Below, piece by piece: positions 29,899-39,485 of a stretch of DNA of 64,000 nucleotides. Within the stretch, counting starts at the first letter, position 1. Every line of letters begins with the position of its first letter. The notes beneath the pieces are model-generated. The model worked only from the letters and a program-made list of their open reading frames with translations, had not been told where the DNA came from and did not search any database. The position numbers and the translations under genes are program-made. The DNA comes from Streptomyces olivochromogenes (GTDB lineage: Bacteria; Actinomycetota; Actinomycetes; Streptomycetales; Streptomycetaceae): NCBI RefSeq assembly GCF_001514115.1, contig NZ_KQ948473.1, positions 96,234 to 160,233 of the forward strand, given 5' to 3'.

Positions 29899-31902
29899 AT
29901 GACGTCGACGCCGACGGGCGCCCGGCAGAACTTCGACCCGTCTGAGACGACCCAGCTCCGGATGCCATCGCACCGGACCGGCAGCAATTTCCGCAGGATC
30001 AAGAAAAGCCTGCCGAGATACGACTACGAGCACTACAGCCGGCTCGCGGGTCCCCTCACACAGCCCGATCCGAACAAGCCGTACAAGGTGCAGTACCGCT
30101 CGCTGCTGTCCCAGGAGCCGCACCGCATACGAGCCGCCCTGATGCTGGGTGCCGCGCCGCTGCTGTCGCTGATCCTGCTGGGCTGGCTGCTCCAGCCGGA
30201 GCACTGGACCGAACGCGACTACCCGGCCTACGACTTCCTGCCGGTGCTCGACATCGTGATGCTGGTCTCGATCGGTCTGATCGAGTTCTTCCGCTGCATG
30301 AACGTGCTGTCGAACGCGCACGCCACCCTGGTCGCCCGCGACCCGATCCCGGTGGTCCCGGAGACCGGCACCAGAGTCGCCTTCCTCACGTCCTTCGTGC
30401 CCGGCAAGGAACCCCTCGCCATGGTGACCAAGACCCTGGAGGCGGCCGTCAAGCTGCGCCACCGGGGCCTTCTGCACATCTGGCTCCTCGACGAGGGTGA
30501 CGACCCGGAGGTGAAGGAGGTCTGCAAGCGCCTGGGCGTGCACCACTTCTCCCGCAAGGGCGTCGCGAAGTGGAACCAGGCCAAGGGCCCGCACCGCGCC
30601 AAGACCAAGCACGGCAACTACAACGCCTGGCTGGAGGCGCACGGCGACGAGTACGACTTCTTCGCCTCGGTCGACACCGACCACGTGCCGCTGCCCAACT
30701 ACCTGGAGCGGATGCTCGGCTTCTTCCGCGACCCGGACATCGGCTTCGTCATCGGCCCGCAGGTCTACGGCAACTACGACAACCCCATCACCAAGGCCGC
30801 CGAGTCCCAGCAGTTCCTCTTCCACGCGCTGATCCAGCGCGCCGGCAACCGCTACGGCGCGCCGATGTTCGTGGGCACCTCCAACGCCGTACGCATCAAG
30901 GCGCTCAAGCAGATCGGCGGTCTGTACGACTCGATCACCGAGGACATGGCGACCGGCTTCGAGATGCACCGCGCCAAGAACCCGGCGACGGGCAAGAAGT
31001 GGCGCTCGGTGTACACCCCGGACGTCCTCGCGGTCGGCGAGGGCCCGAACGCCTGGACGGACTTCTTCACCCAGCAGCTGCGCTGGTCCCGGGGCACGTA
31101 CGAGACGATCCTCAAGCAGTACTGGAAGGGCTTCTTCTCGCTGCCGCCGAGCAAGCTCTTCAACTACACCATGATGATCATCTTCTACCCGATGTCCGCC
31201 CTCAACTGGATCCTCGCGGCCCTCAGCTGCGCACTCTTCCTGGGCCTGGGCGCATCCGGTGTGAACATCGACCCGACGGTCTGGCTGATGCTGTACGGCA
31301 ACGCCTCCGCGCTGCAGATCGGCCTGTACGTGTGGAACCGCCGGCACAACGTCTCCCCGCACGAGCCCGAGGGCTCGGGCGGCGTGGCAGGCATGATCAT
31401 GTCGGCGCTCTCCGCGCCGATCTACGCCCGCTCGCTGATGGACGCGGTGCTGCGCCGCAAGAGCAAGTTCGTGGTGACCCCCAAGGGTGATTCGGCCAGC
31501 CCCGACACACTGTTCGGGACCTTCCGGATCCACCTGTTCTTCATCCTGGTCTTCGCCGGCTCGATCGTCGCCGGACTCCTGCTCGGGCACTCCCACCCCG
31601 CGATGATCACCTGGGCCTGCTTCGCCCTGCTGATCACCGCCTCGCCGATCCTCGCCTGGCAGTGGGCCCTGCGCCAGGCGAAGAAGAAGCCGTCGGCGCC
31701 GCCCGCCTCACCCGAGGAGACGGTGCCGCTGCCCGCTCAGGCCTCGGCGCCCCAGCAGGAGCAGCACACGCCGCATGCCCCGCACGCTCCGCACGCCCCG
31801 CAGCACAAGCCCAGCTGGGCGGCGGCGCAGGGACAGGGCGGCGGCAGCGGCGCGGGCAATGACCAGACCATGCAGATTTCCCTTGGGGGACGTAAAAAAT
31901 GA
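29899..31902 (+). CDS. cslA: Cellulose synthase-like glycosyltransferase CslA
   Basis: 667-residue membrane GT2 enzyme that makes a beta-glycan at hyphal tips, as known for Streptomyces CslA. Catalytic motifs in order: DEGDDPE, DTDH in SVDTDHVPLP, TEDM in ITEDMATGFEMH, and QQLRW. Two N-terminal and at least four C-terminal hydrophobic segments flank the catalytic domain. The tail is Pro/His-rich (PHAPHAPHAPQHK). ATG at 29899 has a GGGGGGAATG context. It overlaps glxA by 4 bp. Confidence 0.95.
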   Translation: MTSTPTGARQNFDPSETTQLRMPSHRTGSNFRRIKKSLPRYDYEHYSRLAGPLTQPDPNKPYKVQYRSLLSQEPHRIRAALMLGAAPLLSLILLGWLLQPEHWTERDYPAYDFLPVLDIVMLVSIGLIEFFRCMNVLSNAHATLVARDPIPVVPETGTRVAFLTSFVPGKEPLAMVTKTLEAAVKLRHRGLLHIWLLDEGDDPEVKEVCKRLGVHHFSRKGVAKWNQAKGPHRAKTKHGNYNAWLEAHGDEYDFFASVDTDHVPLPNYLERMLGFFRDPDIGFVIGPQVYGNYDNPITKAAESQQFLFHALIQRAGNRYGAPMFVGTSNAVRIKALKQIGGLYDSITEDMATGFEMHRAKNPATGKKWRSVYTPDVLAVGEGPNAWTDFFTQQLRWSRGTYETILKQYWKGFFSLPPSKLFNYTMMIIFYPMSALNWILAALSCALFLGLGASGVNIDPTVWLMLYGNASALQIGLYVWNRRHNVSPHEPEGSGGVAGMIMSALSAPIYARSLMDAVLRRKSKFVVTPKGDSASPDTLFGTFRIHLFFILVFAGSIVAGLLLGHSHPAMITWACFALLITASPILAWQWALRQAKKKPSAPPASPEETVPLPAQASAPQQEQHTPHAPHAPHAPQHKPSWAAAQGQGGGSGAGNDQTMQISLGGRKK

Positions 31903-33836
31903 AAGACGGTGCCCGTCGCCGCCGTGCTCGTCGTCTTGCGATAGGCGGGGCGGTGGTGCTCGCGCTGGCCGGAATGAACGGGCCGTGGGTGTACCGCTTC
32001 AGCACGGAGAAATACCACGACTACACGATCAACAAGCCCGAGTACAAGGCCAAGAACGGGCACTGGGACATCATCCAGTTCCCCGAGGAGTACAGACAGA
32101 ACACCATCCACGCGGCCCTGCTGCACACCGGCAAGATCCTGCTGATCGCGGGCTCGGGCAACAACCAGGACAACTTCGACGCGAAGAAGTTCGACACGCG
32201 GATCTGGGACCCGGTCGAGGGCACCATCAAGAAGATCCCGACGCCCGCCGACCTGTTCTGCACGGGCCACACCCAGCTCGCCAACGGCAATCTGCTGATC
32301 GCGGGCGGCACCAAGCGGTACGAGACGCTGAAGGGTGACGTCACCAAGGCGGGCGGCCTGATGGTCGTCCACAACGAGAACCCGGACAAGCCGATCACGC
32401 TGCCCGCGGGCACCAGGTTCACCGGCAAGGAGGACGGCAAGACGTTCGTCTCCAAGGACCCGGTGCTCGTCCCGCGCGCGACGAAGGTCTTCGACAAGGC
32501 GACCGGCAGGTTCCTGCGCAACGACCCGGGCCTCGGCCGTATCTACGTCGAGGCACAGCGGAGCGGCCAGAAGTACGAGACGGGCACCCAGGACAACTAC
32601 CGCATCCAGGGCCTGACCGGCGCCGACGCCCGCAACACCTACGGCATCGCGCAGAAGCTCGCCCTGGACAAGAAGGACTTCCAGGGCATCCGGGACGCGT
32701 ACGAGTTCGATCCGGTCGCCGAGAAGTACATCAAGGTCGACCCGATGAACGAGGCCCGCTGGTACCCGACGCTCACCACCATGAGCGACGGCAAGATCCT
32801 CAGCCTCTCCGGTCTGGACGAGATCGGCCAGCTGGTCCCGGGCAAGAACGAGGTGTTCGACCCGAAGACCAAGAAATGGACGTACACCAAGGGAGTCCGC
32901 CAGTTCCCGACCTACCCGGCGATCTCCCTGATGCAGAACGGCGAGATGTTCTACTCGGGCTCGAATGCGGGCTACGGACCGGACAACGTGGGCCGCGACC
33001 CCGGCGTCTGGGACGTGGCCACCAACAAGTTCACCAAGCTGCCGGGCCTGAGCGACCCCAACATGATGGAGACCTCCGGCACGGTGCTGCTGCCGCCCGC
33101 GCAGGACGAGAAGTACATGGTGATCGGCGGCGGCGGGGTCGGCGAGTCCAAGCTGTCCAGCAAGAAGACCCGGCTGATCGACCTCAAGGACAAGAACCCG
33201 AGGTTCGTGGACGGGCCCGAACTGGAGAAGGGCACCCGCTACCCGCAGTCCTCGATCCTGCCGGACGACACCGTCCTCGTGTCCGGCGGCTCCGAGGACT
33301 ACCGGGGGCGCGGCGACTCCAACATCCTCCAGGCACGGATCTACGACACCAAGTCGAACACCTTCGACCGGGTCGCCGATCCGCTGGTGGGCCGCAACTA
33401 CCACTCGGGCTCGATCCTGCTGCCCGACGGCCGGGTGATGTTCTTCGGCTCCAACTCGCTCTACGCGGACAAGGCCAACACCAAACCGGCCACGTTCGAG
33501 CAGCGCATCGAGATCTACACGCCGCCGTACCTCTACCGGGACTCGCGGCCCGATCTGACCGGCGGTCCGAAGACGATCGCGCGCGGCGGCTCGGCGACGT
33601 TCACCTCGCAGCACGCGTCGACCATCAGGACGGCCCGGCTGATCCGGCCGAGCGCGTCCACGCACGTCACCGACGTCGATCAGCGTTCCATCGCGCTGGA
33701 CTTCAAGAAGACGAAGAACGGGGTCACGGTGACCGTGCCGAAGAACCGGAATCTCGTGGAGTCCGGTTGGTACATGCTGTTCGTGACGGATGATCAAGGA
33801 ACGCCCAGCAAGGCGCAGTGGGTGAAGGTTCCGTAG
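31899..33836 (+). CDS. glxA: Galactose oxidase-like radical copper oxidase GlxA
   Basis: 645 residues with an N-terminal membrane anchor (AIGGAVVLALAGM) and a kelch-type domain. Active-site features agree with the known Streptomyces enzyme: Cys121 in LFCTGHTQL (Tyr-Cys cofactor), the Tyr-His pair in RNYHSGS, a later His in ASTHVTDVD, and a C-terminal Ig-like region. It acts outside the cell with CslA, probably oxidising the nascent glycan. ATG overlaps the cslA stop. Confidence 0.95.
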   Translation: MKDGARRRRARRLAIGGAVVLALAGMNGPWVYRFSTEKYHDYTINKPEYKAKNGHWDIIQFPEEYRQNTIHAALLHTGKILLIAGSGNNQDNFDAKKFDTRIWDPVEGTIKKIPTPADLFCTGHTQLANGNLLIAGGTKRYETLKGDVTKAGGLMVVHNENPDKPITLPAGTRFTGKEDGKTFVSKDPVLVPRATKVFDKATGRFLRNDPGLGRIYVEAQRSGQKYETGTQDNYRIQGLTGADARNTYGIAQKLALDKKDFQGIRDAYEFDPVAEKYIKVDPMNEARWYPTLTTMSDGKILSLSGLDEIGQLVPGKNEVFDPKTKKWTYTKGVRQFPTYPAISLMQNGEMFYSGSNAGYGPDNVGRDPGVWDVATNKFTKLPGLSDPNMMETSGTVLLPPAQDEKYMVIGGGGVGESKLSSKKTRLIDLKDKNPRFVDGPELEKGTRYPQSSILPDDTVLVSGGSEDYRGRGDSNILQARIYDTKSNTFDRVADPLVGRNYHSGSILLPDGRVMFFGSNSLYADKANTKPATFEQRIEIYTPPYLYRDSRPDLTGGPKTIARGGSATFTSQHASTIRTARLIRPSASTHVTDVDQRSIALDFKKTKNGVTVTVPKNRNLVESGWYMLFVTDDQGTPSKAQWVKVP

Positions 33837-33886
33837 CGCTTCCGCGGGAGCGTCTTTGGCTGCGGGTTCGTTGTGGCTGGTCGCGC

Positions 33887-33925
33887 AGTTCCCCGCGCCC
33901 CTAAAAGACAGGGGCGCGGGGAACT
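33887..33925. terminator. Bidirectional hairpin between glxA and GH6 gene
   Basis: AGTTCCCCGCGCCCCT and AGGGGCGCGGGGAACT form a perfect stem between convergent genes. The sequence is the same dispersed repeat found in several copies at 48546-48760. Confidence 0.85.
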
Positions 33926-33929
33926 GGCG

Positions 33930-34946
33930 TTACTTGGATGCCTTGGCCAGCTTCAGTGCGTACTCCGCCCACCAGTCGCCCGCCTTCGGACCCCCCTTGC
34001 ACTCCCCGTCCGACTCACCCGGCCGCTTGACCCAGAGATACGCGTCGACGAGCGGATCGGCGGTCCTGGTCGTCGGGGTCTCGCCCAGCGCGCGCCCCGG
34101 CGGATTGCACCAGTTCTCGTCCTCGTCGCCGGCCGTGTAGGGGCCGTTTCCGTTGCGGCTGGTGTCGATGACGAAGTGCTTGCCGCCGACCTTCGCGGAC
34201 AGCTGCTTGCCGTACGCGATGGAGTCCTTGGTCGAGTAGAAGTTGGAGACGTTGACGGAGAAGCCGTCGGCCTTGTCGATGCCCGCCCGCTTCAGCGACT
34301 GGAAGATCTGGTCGGGGTGACCCCAGCCCGCGTTGCCCGCGTCGAGGTACACCTTCGTGTTCTTCAGGGCCTTGAGCTTGGTGACCGCGGTCTCCAGGAG
34401 GAAGTACCGCTCCTCCTGGAACTGCTCCGGAGTGCACTGGTTGACCAGGTGCAGAATGGCGTCCGGCTCCAGGATCACCGTGGCGGGCCGGTCCTGGATG
34501 CCGCGGGCGACGCCGTCGATCCAGGCCTTGTAGGCGTCGCCGTCCGCCGCGCCGCCCTGCGAGAACTGGCCGCAGTCGCGGTGCGGGATGTTGTAGAGGA
34601 CCAGGATGGCCGCCCGGTCGGCCTGCTGCGCGGCCTCGGTGAAGCCGCGCGCCTCCTGCTCGGGATTCTCCGGCCCGATCCACTCGCCGGTCGGCTGTTC
34701 GGCTATTTTGCGGATCTGCTCGGCGTCGTCCTTCTTGCCCGCCTTGGCGTACGCGGCGACCTGCTCGGCCGCGTTGCCCGCCGGGTTGACCCAGAACGGG
34801 TCGGAGTTCTTGGGCTGTTGTGTGACCTTGGAACCGGAACCGTCGCTCTTGTCGCCGCCGCCCCCGGAGGAACACCCCGCGAGCACCAGCAACGCCCCCA
34901 CCACCGCGACGGACGCCCGAGCCCCGGCCCCCTTGCTGCCGTACAT
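33930..34946 (-). CDS. cslZ: GH6 endoglucanase-like lipoprotein
   Basis: 338 residues with the lipobox VLAGC (Cys25), then a glycoside hydrolase family 6 domain: the acid in ILEPDAI, YLDAGNAGWG, NVSNFY, VIDTSRNGNGP and the C-terminal LWVKRPGESDG. It is expected to trim beta-1,4-glycan outside the cell. The same gene follows cslA-glxA in S. coelicolor; the symbol is from memory. ATG 34946 has GAGGGGGAG upstream. Confidence 0.88.
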   Translation of the reverse strand: MYGSKGAGARASVAVVGALLVLAGCSSGGGGDKSDGSGSKVTQQPKNSDPFWVNPAGNAAEQVAAYAKAGKKDDAEQIRKIAEQPTGEWIGPENPEQEARGFTEAAQQADRAAILVLYNIPHRDCGQFSQGGAADGDAYKAWIDGVARGIQDRPATVILEPDAILHLVNQCTPEQFQEERYFLLETAVTKLKALKNTKVYLDAGNAGWGHPDQIFQSLKRAGIDKADGFSVNVSNFYSTKDSIAYGKQLSAKVGGKHFVIDTSRNGNGPYTAGDEDENWCNPPGRALGETPTTRTADPLVDAYLWVKRPGESDGECKGGPKAGDWWAEYALKLAKASK

Positions 34947-35237
34947 GCAACTCCCCCTCGGGTGCACTGTCCTTGGGGTCAATCGTGACATAGGTGGCGC
35001 CTCGCCCACGAGATCGCCCGCCCCTTATCGGTGAGCTGTTACAGCCCCGGGGACAGGGCCTGGGCCAGAACGCTCATACGTTCTAGAGTTGCCTCAAACG
35101 GACCCAGAACCTCCCGCGTCGACCGCCGGGTTACTCCCGCAGCCCGTGCGCGCGCGGTCGAGGACCAGCCCGGTCGGTGGCTCCGGGGGGAGCGGGCCGC
35201 CGACCGGGCCAGGTGGAACCGGTCACCGGTCACCGGT

Positions 35238-35915
35238 TCATCGCCCGTGGCCCGTGAGGTACGCCGACACGACCACGTTCGCGGTGTAGGTGCGGCTCAC
35301 CCGGTCGAAGGTGCCGCCGCAGGTGACCAGACGCAGTTCGGCCCGCCCCGACTCCCGGGGCCCGTAGGCCTGTCGGGCGTCGAAGTGGTCGCGTGGGAAG
35401 ACCTGCACGTCGTCCACGGTGAACTCGGCGACCGTACCGTCGTCGCGGACCACCCGGACCGTCTGCCCCGGCCGTACCGTGCTGAGTTTGTAGAAGACCG
35501 CGGGCCGGGTCTCGGTGTCGACGTGCCCCACGAACAGCGCGGTCCCGGCCGCCCCGGGCCGCACCCCGGCGGCGTACCAGCCGACCACGCCCGGCTGGTC
35601 GAAGGGCGGTGGATCGATCGCCCCCTGCCCGTCGAGACCGCGGCCCACCACCGGCGCCTGCACCCCCATCGAGGGAATGTCGATGCGCTGCGGCGCGGCG
35701 CTCGTCAGCGGCTTCAGCGCGGGTGGCAGCCGTACCTCGGGCGGTCGTCCGACCGCCGCGATGTCTCCCGTCGTCGGCGCCGCTATCCCCTGCCGTACGT
35801 CGGTCAGGTCACGGCCCCACAGCCACAGCCCGAGCAGCAGCACCGCCCAGGCGACACCGGTCAGCAGCCGGCCGGCGCCGGAGGAACGCCCGTGTTCGGG
35901 CATGTCGTCGGACAT
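35238..35915 (-). CDS. Class F sortase
   Basis: 225 residues: an N-terminal membrane helix (LLTGVAWAVLLLGLWLW) and a sortase domain with the catalytic His in LFVGHVDTE, Cys in LVTCGG and an Arg shortly after (SRTY). The class F call rests on length and actinobacterial sequence style. Its ATG lies one base after the stop of the preceding secreted-protein gene, so the two are coupled and that protein is a candidate substrate or partner. Confidence 0.85.
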   Translation of the reverse strand: MSDDMPEHGRSSGAGRLLTGVAWAVLLLGLWLWGRDLTDVRQGIAAPTTGDIAAVGRPPEVRLPPALKPLTSAAPQRIDIPSMGVQAPVVGRGLDGQGAIDPPPFDQPGVVGWYAAGVRPGAAGTALFVGHVDTETRPAVFYKLSTVRPGQTVRVVRDDGTVAEFTVDDVQVFPRDHFDARQAYGPRESGRAELRLVTCGGTFDRVSRTYTANVVVSAYLTGHGR

Positions 35916-35916
35916 G

Positions 35917-36525
35917 TCAGTCTCGGGTGTCGTGGCCCCGGCGCGCGCTGCGGACCGCGACCGCCACCGCGGCGGCGCTCGCGAGGACGAGGCCGATCAC
36001 CGCGTGCTTGGTGCCGGGGCTCGAGGAGCGGGCGTCCACGGAGGCGAAGTGCGCGGTGCCGCCGCCGCCCGCGTGCACGGGGGCGACGGGCGAGGCCAGG
36101 CCGTTCGGGAGGGCGAGGACCGACGCCAAGGAGGTCGGGACGGCGAGGGCGGACCTCAGGGAGGTCGGTCCGCCCGCCGCGCCGACCGTGACCGTGCCGG
36201 TCACCCGGTCCTGGCGGCCGTCACAGCTCACCTTGACCTCGTAGGAACCGGGCGTGGCCGACGAGCGGACGCGGGTGTCGCCGACGAGCACCCCGCCCTG
36301 GCCGGTGAGCCGCGCGTCCGCGACGAACGCCGTGGAGACCGCGGTACCGGTCGTCCCCGTACAGCCCAGCGCCCGCAGCTGGACGTCGCTGCCGGGTGCC
36401 GGGGACGCGGGAGAGACGGAGACGCCGCCGTCGGCCGCGTACGCGGCGGGAGTGAACGCCGCCGCGTACAACGCACCGGCACAGAGAGTGAGTCGCGCAC
36501 AGAGAGCGAGTCGACATGAACCCAT
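35917..36525 (-). CDS. Secreted membrane-anchored Ig-like protein
   Basis: 202 residues: signal peptide (LALCARLTLCAGALYAAAFTPAAYA), an Ig-like domain (VSVSPASPAPGSDVQLRALGC, GSYEVKVSCDGR), a low-complexity linker and a C-terminal helix (VIGLVLASAAAVAVAV) with a basic tail. The layout resembles a sorted surface protein, but no LPXTG-like motif is visible before the helix. ATG 36525 has GGAGG six bases upstream. It is coupled to the class F sortase gene. Confidence 0.75.
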   Translation of the reverse strand: MGSCRLALCARLTLCAGALYAAAFTPAAYAADGGVSVSPASPAPGSDVQLRALGCTGTTGTAVSTAFVADARLTGQGGVLVGDTRVRSSATPGSYEVKVSCDGRQDRVTGTVTVGAAGGPTSLRSALAVPTSLASVLALPNGLASPVAPVHAGGGGTAHFASVDARSSSPGTKHAVIGLVLASAAAVAVAVRSARRGHDTRD

Positions 36526-36651
36526 CGTGAACCTCCAGATACCTGGAGACTCCCCCTCCGGACCGCGGGACGCATCCTCAGACGCCCCCGACTGCTCCAA
36601 ACGGGTCTCGAAAGGTTTGGCGCGGGCCGGTGGCCCCCGGTCCGGGCGGCG

Positions 36652-37431
36652 TCAGATCCGCTCGACGAGGTCCGCGATCGAGTCCACGATCCTGGAGGGC
36701 CGGAAGGGGTACCGCTCGATCTCCTCGCGGGTGGTCAGCCCGGTGAGGACGAGATAGGTCACCATGCCCGCCTCGAGACCGGCCAGGACGTCCGTGTCCA
36801 TCCGGTCGCCGATCATCGCGCTGGTCTCGGAGTGCGCCCCGATGGCGTTGAGCCCCGTCCGCATCATCAGCGGGTTCGGCTTCCCGGCGAAGTAGGGCTG
36901 CTTGCCGGTCGCCTTGGTGATCAGCGCGGCCACCGCGCCGGTCGCGGGCAGCGGGCCCTCGGCGGACGGACCGGTCTCGTCGGGGTTGGTGGCGATGAAC
37001 CGGGCGCCGCCCTTGATCAGCCGGACCGCCTTCGTCATGGCCTCGAAGGAGTACGTACGGGTCTCGCCGAGGACCACGTAGTCCGGCTCGTGGTCGGTCA
37101 GGACGTACCCGATGTCGTGCAGTGCCGTGGTCAGGCCCGCCTCGCCGATGACGTACGCGGTGCCGCCGGGCCGCTGGTCGTCCAGGAACTTGGCGGTGGC
37201 GAGCGCGGAGGTCCAGATGTTCTCGACCGGCACGTCCAGGCCCATGCGCCGCAGCCTGGCGTGCAGGTCACGAGCGGTGTAGATCGAGTTGTTGGTGAGC
37301 ACCAGGAACGGCTTCCCGGACTCCCGCAGCTTCTTGACGAAGGCGTCCGCGCCGGGGATCGGCACACCCTCGTGGATGAGGACGCCGTCCATGTCGGTGA
37401 GCCACGACTCGATGGGCTTGCGCTCTGCCAT
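36652..37431 (-). CDS. HAD-IIA family phosphatase
   Basis: 259 residues with motif I DMDGVLIHEG, motif II in LVLTNNS and motif III/IV in MIGDRMDTDVLAG, the NagD-like subfamily that dephosphorylates small sugar phosphates or nucleotides. Start at MAERKP. Monocistronic by spacing. Confidence 0.88.
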   Translation of the reverse strand: MAERKPIESWLTDMDGVLIHEGVPIPGADAFVKKLRESGKPFLVLTNNSIYTARDLHARLRRMGLDVPVENIWTSALATAKFLDDQRPGGTAYVIGEAGLTTALHDIGYVLTDHEPDYVVLGETRTYSFEAMTKAVRLIKGGARFIATNPDETGPSAEGPLPATGAVAALITKATGKQPYFAGKPNPLMMRTGLNAIGAHSETSAMIGDRMDTDVLAGLEAGMVTYLVLTGLTTREEIERYPFRPSRIVDSIADLVERI

Positions 37432-37544
37432 GGTGCTGGTTCTCCTGCCGTCCTGGCGTACTGCCGTCCTGGTACGTACGCACACGATCCGGGGGCGCCG
37501 GAACGACGATGTGCCGACGCCCCCAGCCTAGTCAGGGTGGAGTG

Positions 37545-38630
37545 TCAGCTTCCCGTGGCCGTCTTCCAGTCCTCGACGTACGAGGTCAGGTTCTTGTCGA
37601 TGTCGGCCCAGTCCGGCTCGAAGAGGGCGACGCCGTCCATGAGCTTGGTCAGGGCGATGGCGTTCGCGTCGGTGGCCTTGACGTCCTTGCGTGCGGAGAA
37701 TCCGCCACCGATCTCGCTGACCTGCTGCTGCGCCTTGGCGGTGAGCATGAAGTCGAGGAGTTTCCTGCCGTTCTCCGAGTGCGGGGCCTTGGTGACGAGT
37801 CCCGCGGCGTACGGGAGGGCGAAGGTGGTGGGCTTCCCGGCGGCGTCGGCGGCCTTGTCCGTGGCCTTCGGGAACCAGATGCCCAGGTTCGGCATGTCCT
37901 TGGACTGGGCGTAGTTCATCTGGACGTCGCCGTTCGCGACGAGGAGTTCGCCCTTGTCGACCTTGGGCGCGAGCTTGCCGGTGGAGGCGGACGGGCCGAC
38001 GTTGTTGGCCTGGAGCTTCTTCAGGTAGGCGAGCGCCTGTTCCCTGCCGCCGAAGTCGTGGATCGCCTTGACGAGCACGGCCGTTCCGTCACCGGCGACA
38101 CCCGGGGTGGAGTACTGGAGCTTGTTCTTGTACCGCGCGTCGAGCAGCTCCTCCCAGGTGGTGGGGGCCTGCTTCAGCTCCTTCTTGTCGTAGACGAAGC
38201 CGAAGTAGTTGTTGACGACGCAGGTCCAGGTGGCGTCGGCGGCCTTGTCACCGCCGGCGACCTGGTCGGAGCCCTTCGGCGTGTACTTCTGCAGCAGCCC
38301 CTTGCCGTCGGCCTGCTGGATGAACGGCGGGAGGGTGACAAGGACGTCGGCCTGCGGGTTGGTCTTCTCGCGGACGGCGCGCTGGACCATCTCGCCCGAG
38401 CCGCCCTCGACGTACTTGACCTTGATCCCGGTCTGCTTCTCGAAGTCCTTGAAGACCTGGTCGTACCAGCCGTCGCCGTTCTCGCCCTTGAGGCCGTCGG
38501 CGCTGTAGACGGTGACGACCTTGGCGTCGGAGGCGCTGGAGGCGCCGCCGCAGGCGGTGAGGGTGGCGGCGAGGGCGAGGCTGCCGACGACGGCGGCGAT
38601 CGGCTTGAGGTGGTGGAGGTTTCTGGGCAT
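37545..38630 (-). CDS. Phosphonate (2-aminoethylphosphonate-type) ABC transporter receptor lipoprotein
   Basis: 361 residues with the lipobox TLTAC (Cys27) and a family 1 solute-binding fold. The N-terminal VTVYSADGLKGENGDGWYD and VEGGSGEMVQRA are typical of PhnS-type 2-aminoethylphosphonate receptors. Last gene of the minus-strand operon GntR-FAD oxidase-HAD-ATPase-permease-permease-receptor. Sulfate, iron or thiamine receptors are related alternatives; the neighbouring phosphonatase-like hydrolase supports phosphonate. Confidence 0.85.
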   Translation of the reverse strand: MPRNLHHLKPIAAVVGSLALAATLTACGGASSASDAKVVTVYSADGLKGENGDGWYDQVFKDFEKQTGIKVKYVEGGSGEMVQRAVREKTNPQADVLVTLPPFIQQADGKGLLQKYTPKGSDQVAGGDKAADATWTCVVNNYFGFVYDKKELKQAPTTWEELLDARYKNKLQYSTPGVAGDGTAVLVKAIHDFGGREQALAYLKKLQANNVGPSASTGKLAPKVDKGELLVANGDVQMNYAQSKDMPNLGIWFPKATDKAADAAGKPTTFALPYAAGLVTKAPHSENGRKLLDFMLTAKAQQQVSEIGGGFSARKDVKATDANAIALTKLMDGVALFEPDWADIDKNLTSYVEDWKTATGS

Positions 38631-38687
38631 GGCGAGATGAACTCCTTGCGATGTCGGGAAGGTCGGCTGATCAGGATCGGATCGGGG

Positions 38688-39485
38688 TCAGCGGTAGGAG
38701 GCCTTGGTGCGGATCCGGAAGACGGCGAACAGGACGAGCACCGTCGTGGTCATGAGGACGACCGCGAGCGCGGAGCCGGTGAAGAGGGCGCCGCGGTCCG
38801 AGGCCGCGTAGATCTGGACGGGAAGCGGGGTCCAGTCGGGCGGGTAGAGCATCATGGTGGCGCTCAACTCGCCCATGGACAGGGCGAAGCAGAGCCCCGC
38901 GGCGGCGGTCAGCGTGGGCAGCAGCAGCGGCAGCCGCACCCTCCACAGCACATACGAGGGCCGGGCGCCGAGCGAGGCCGCGGCCTGTTCGTAGGCCGGG
39001 TCGAGACGGGCGAGGGCGGCCGACACCGACTGGTGGGCGAAGGCCGTGACCAGCACGGTGTGCGCGAGGATGACGATCCACCGGGTGCCGTTGAGCAGCA
39101 TCGGCGGTTGGGAGAAGGCGACGAGGATCGCGAGGCCGACGACGACCGAGGGCACGGCGACCGGCAGCATGAACAGGGCGTCCAGGACCCGCCTGCCGCG
39201 CTTCTTGAGCGCGTGCGCGGCGAGCGCCGCCCAGGTGCCGACGACCAGGGCGAGCAGGCTCGCGGTGACCGCCGTGACCAGGCTGGTGGTGAGGGCCTGG
39301 AGGGACGCGCCGCGGGTGGCGGCCGTGTAGTGCCCGGTGGTGAAGCCGGACGGGAGCGCGCTCGACCAGTTCGTGGCGAACGACGCGGCGAGGACGACGA
39401 GGAGCGGCAGGGCGAACAGGGGCAGGAAGAGCAGGAAGAAGACGGCCCAGGTGGCCCACTTCCCCTTGCGGCTATGCACCAGCAC
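38688..39485 (-). CDS. Phosphonate-type ABC transporter permease (PhnV-like)
   Basis: 265-residue membrane protein with about six hydrophobic segments and the EAA-like loop YEQAAASLGARPSYVLW. GTG start at 39485 overlaps the preceding permease stop by 14 bp. Pairs with the next permease. Confidence 0.85.
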   Translation of the reverse strand: MLVHSRKGKWATWAVFFLLFLPLFALPLLVVLAASFATNWSSALPSGFTTGHYTAATRGASLQALTTSLVTAVTASLLALVVGTWAALAAHALKKRGRRVLDALFMLPVAVPSVVVGLAILVAFSQPPMLLNGTRWIVILAHTVLVTAFAHQSVSAALARLDPAYEQAAASLGARPSYVLWRVRLPLLLPTLTAAAGLCFALSMGELSATMMLYPPDWTPLPVQIYAASDRGALFTGSALAVVLMTTTVLVLFAVFRIRTKASYR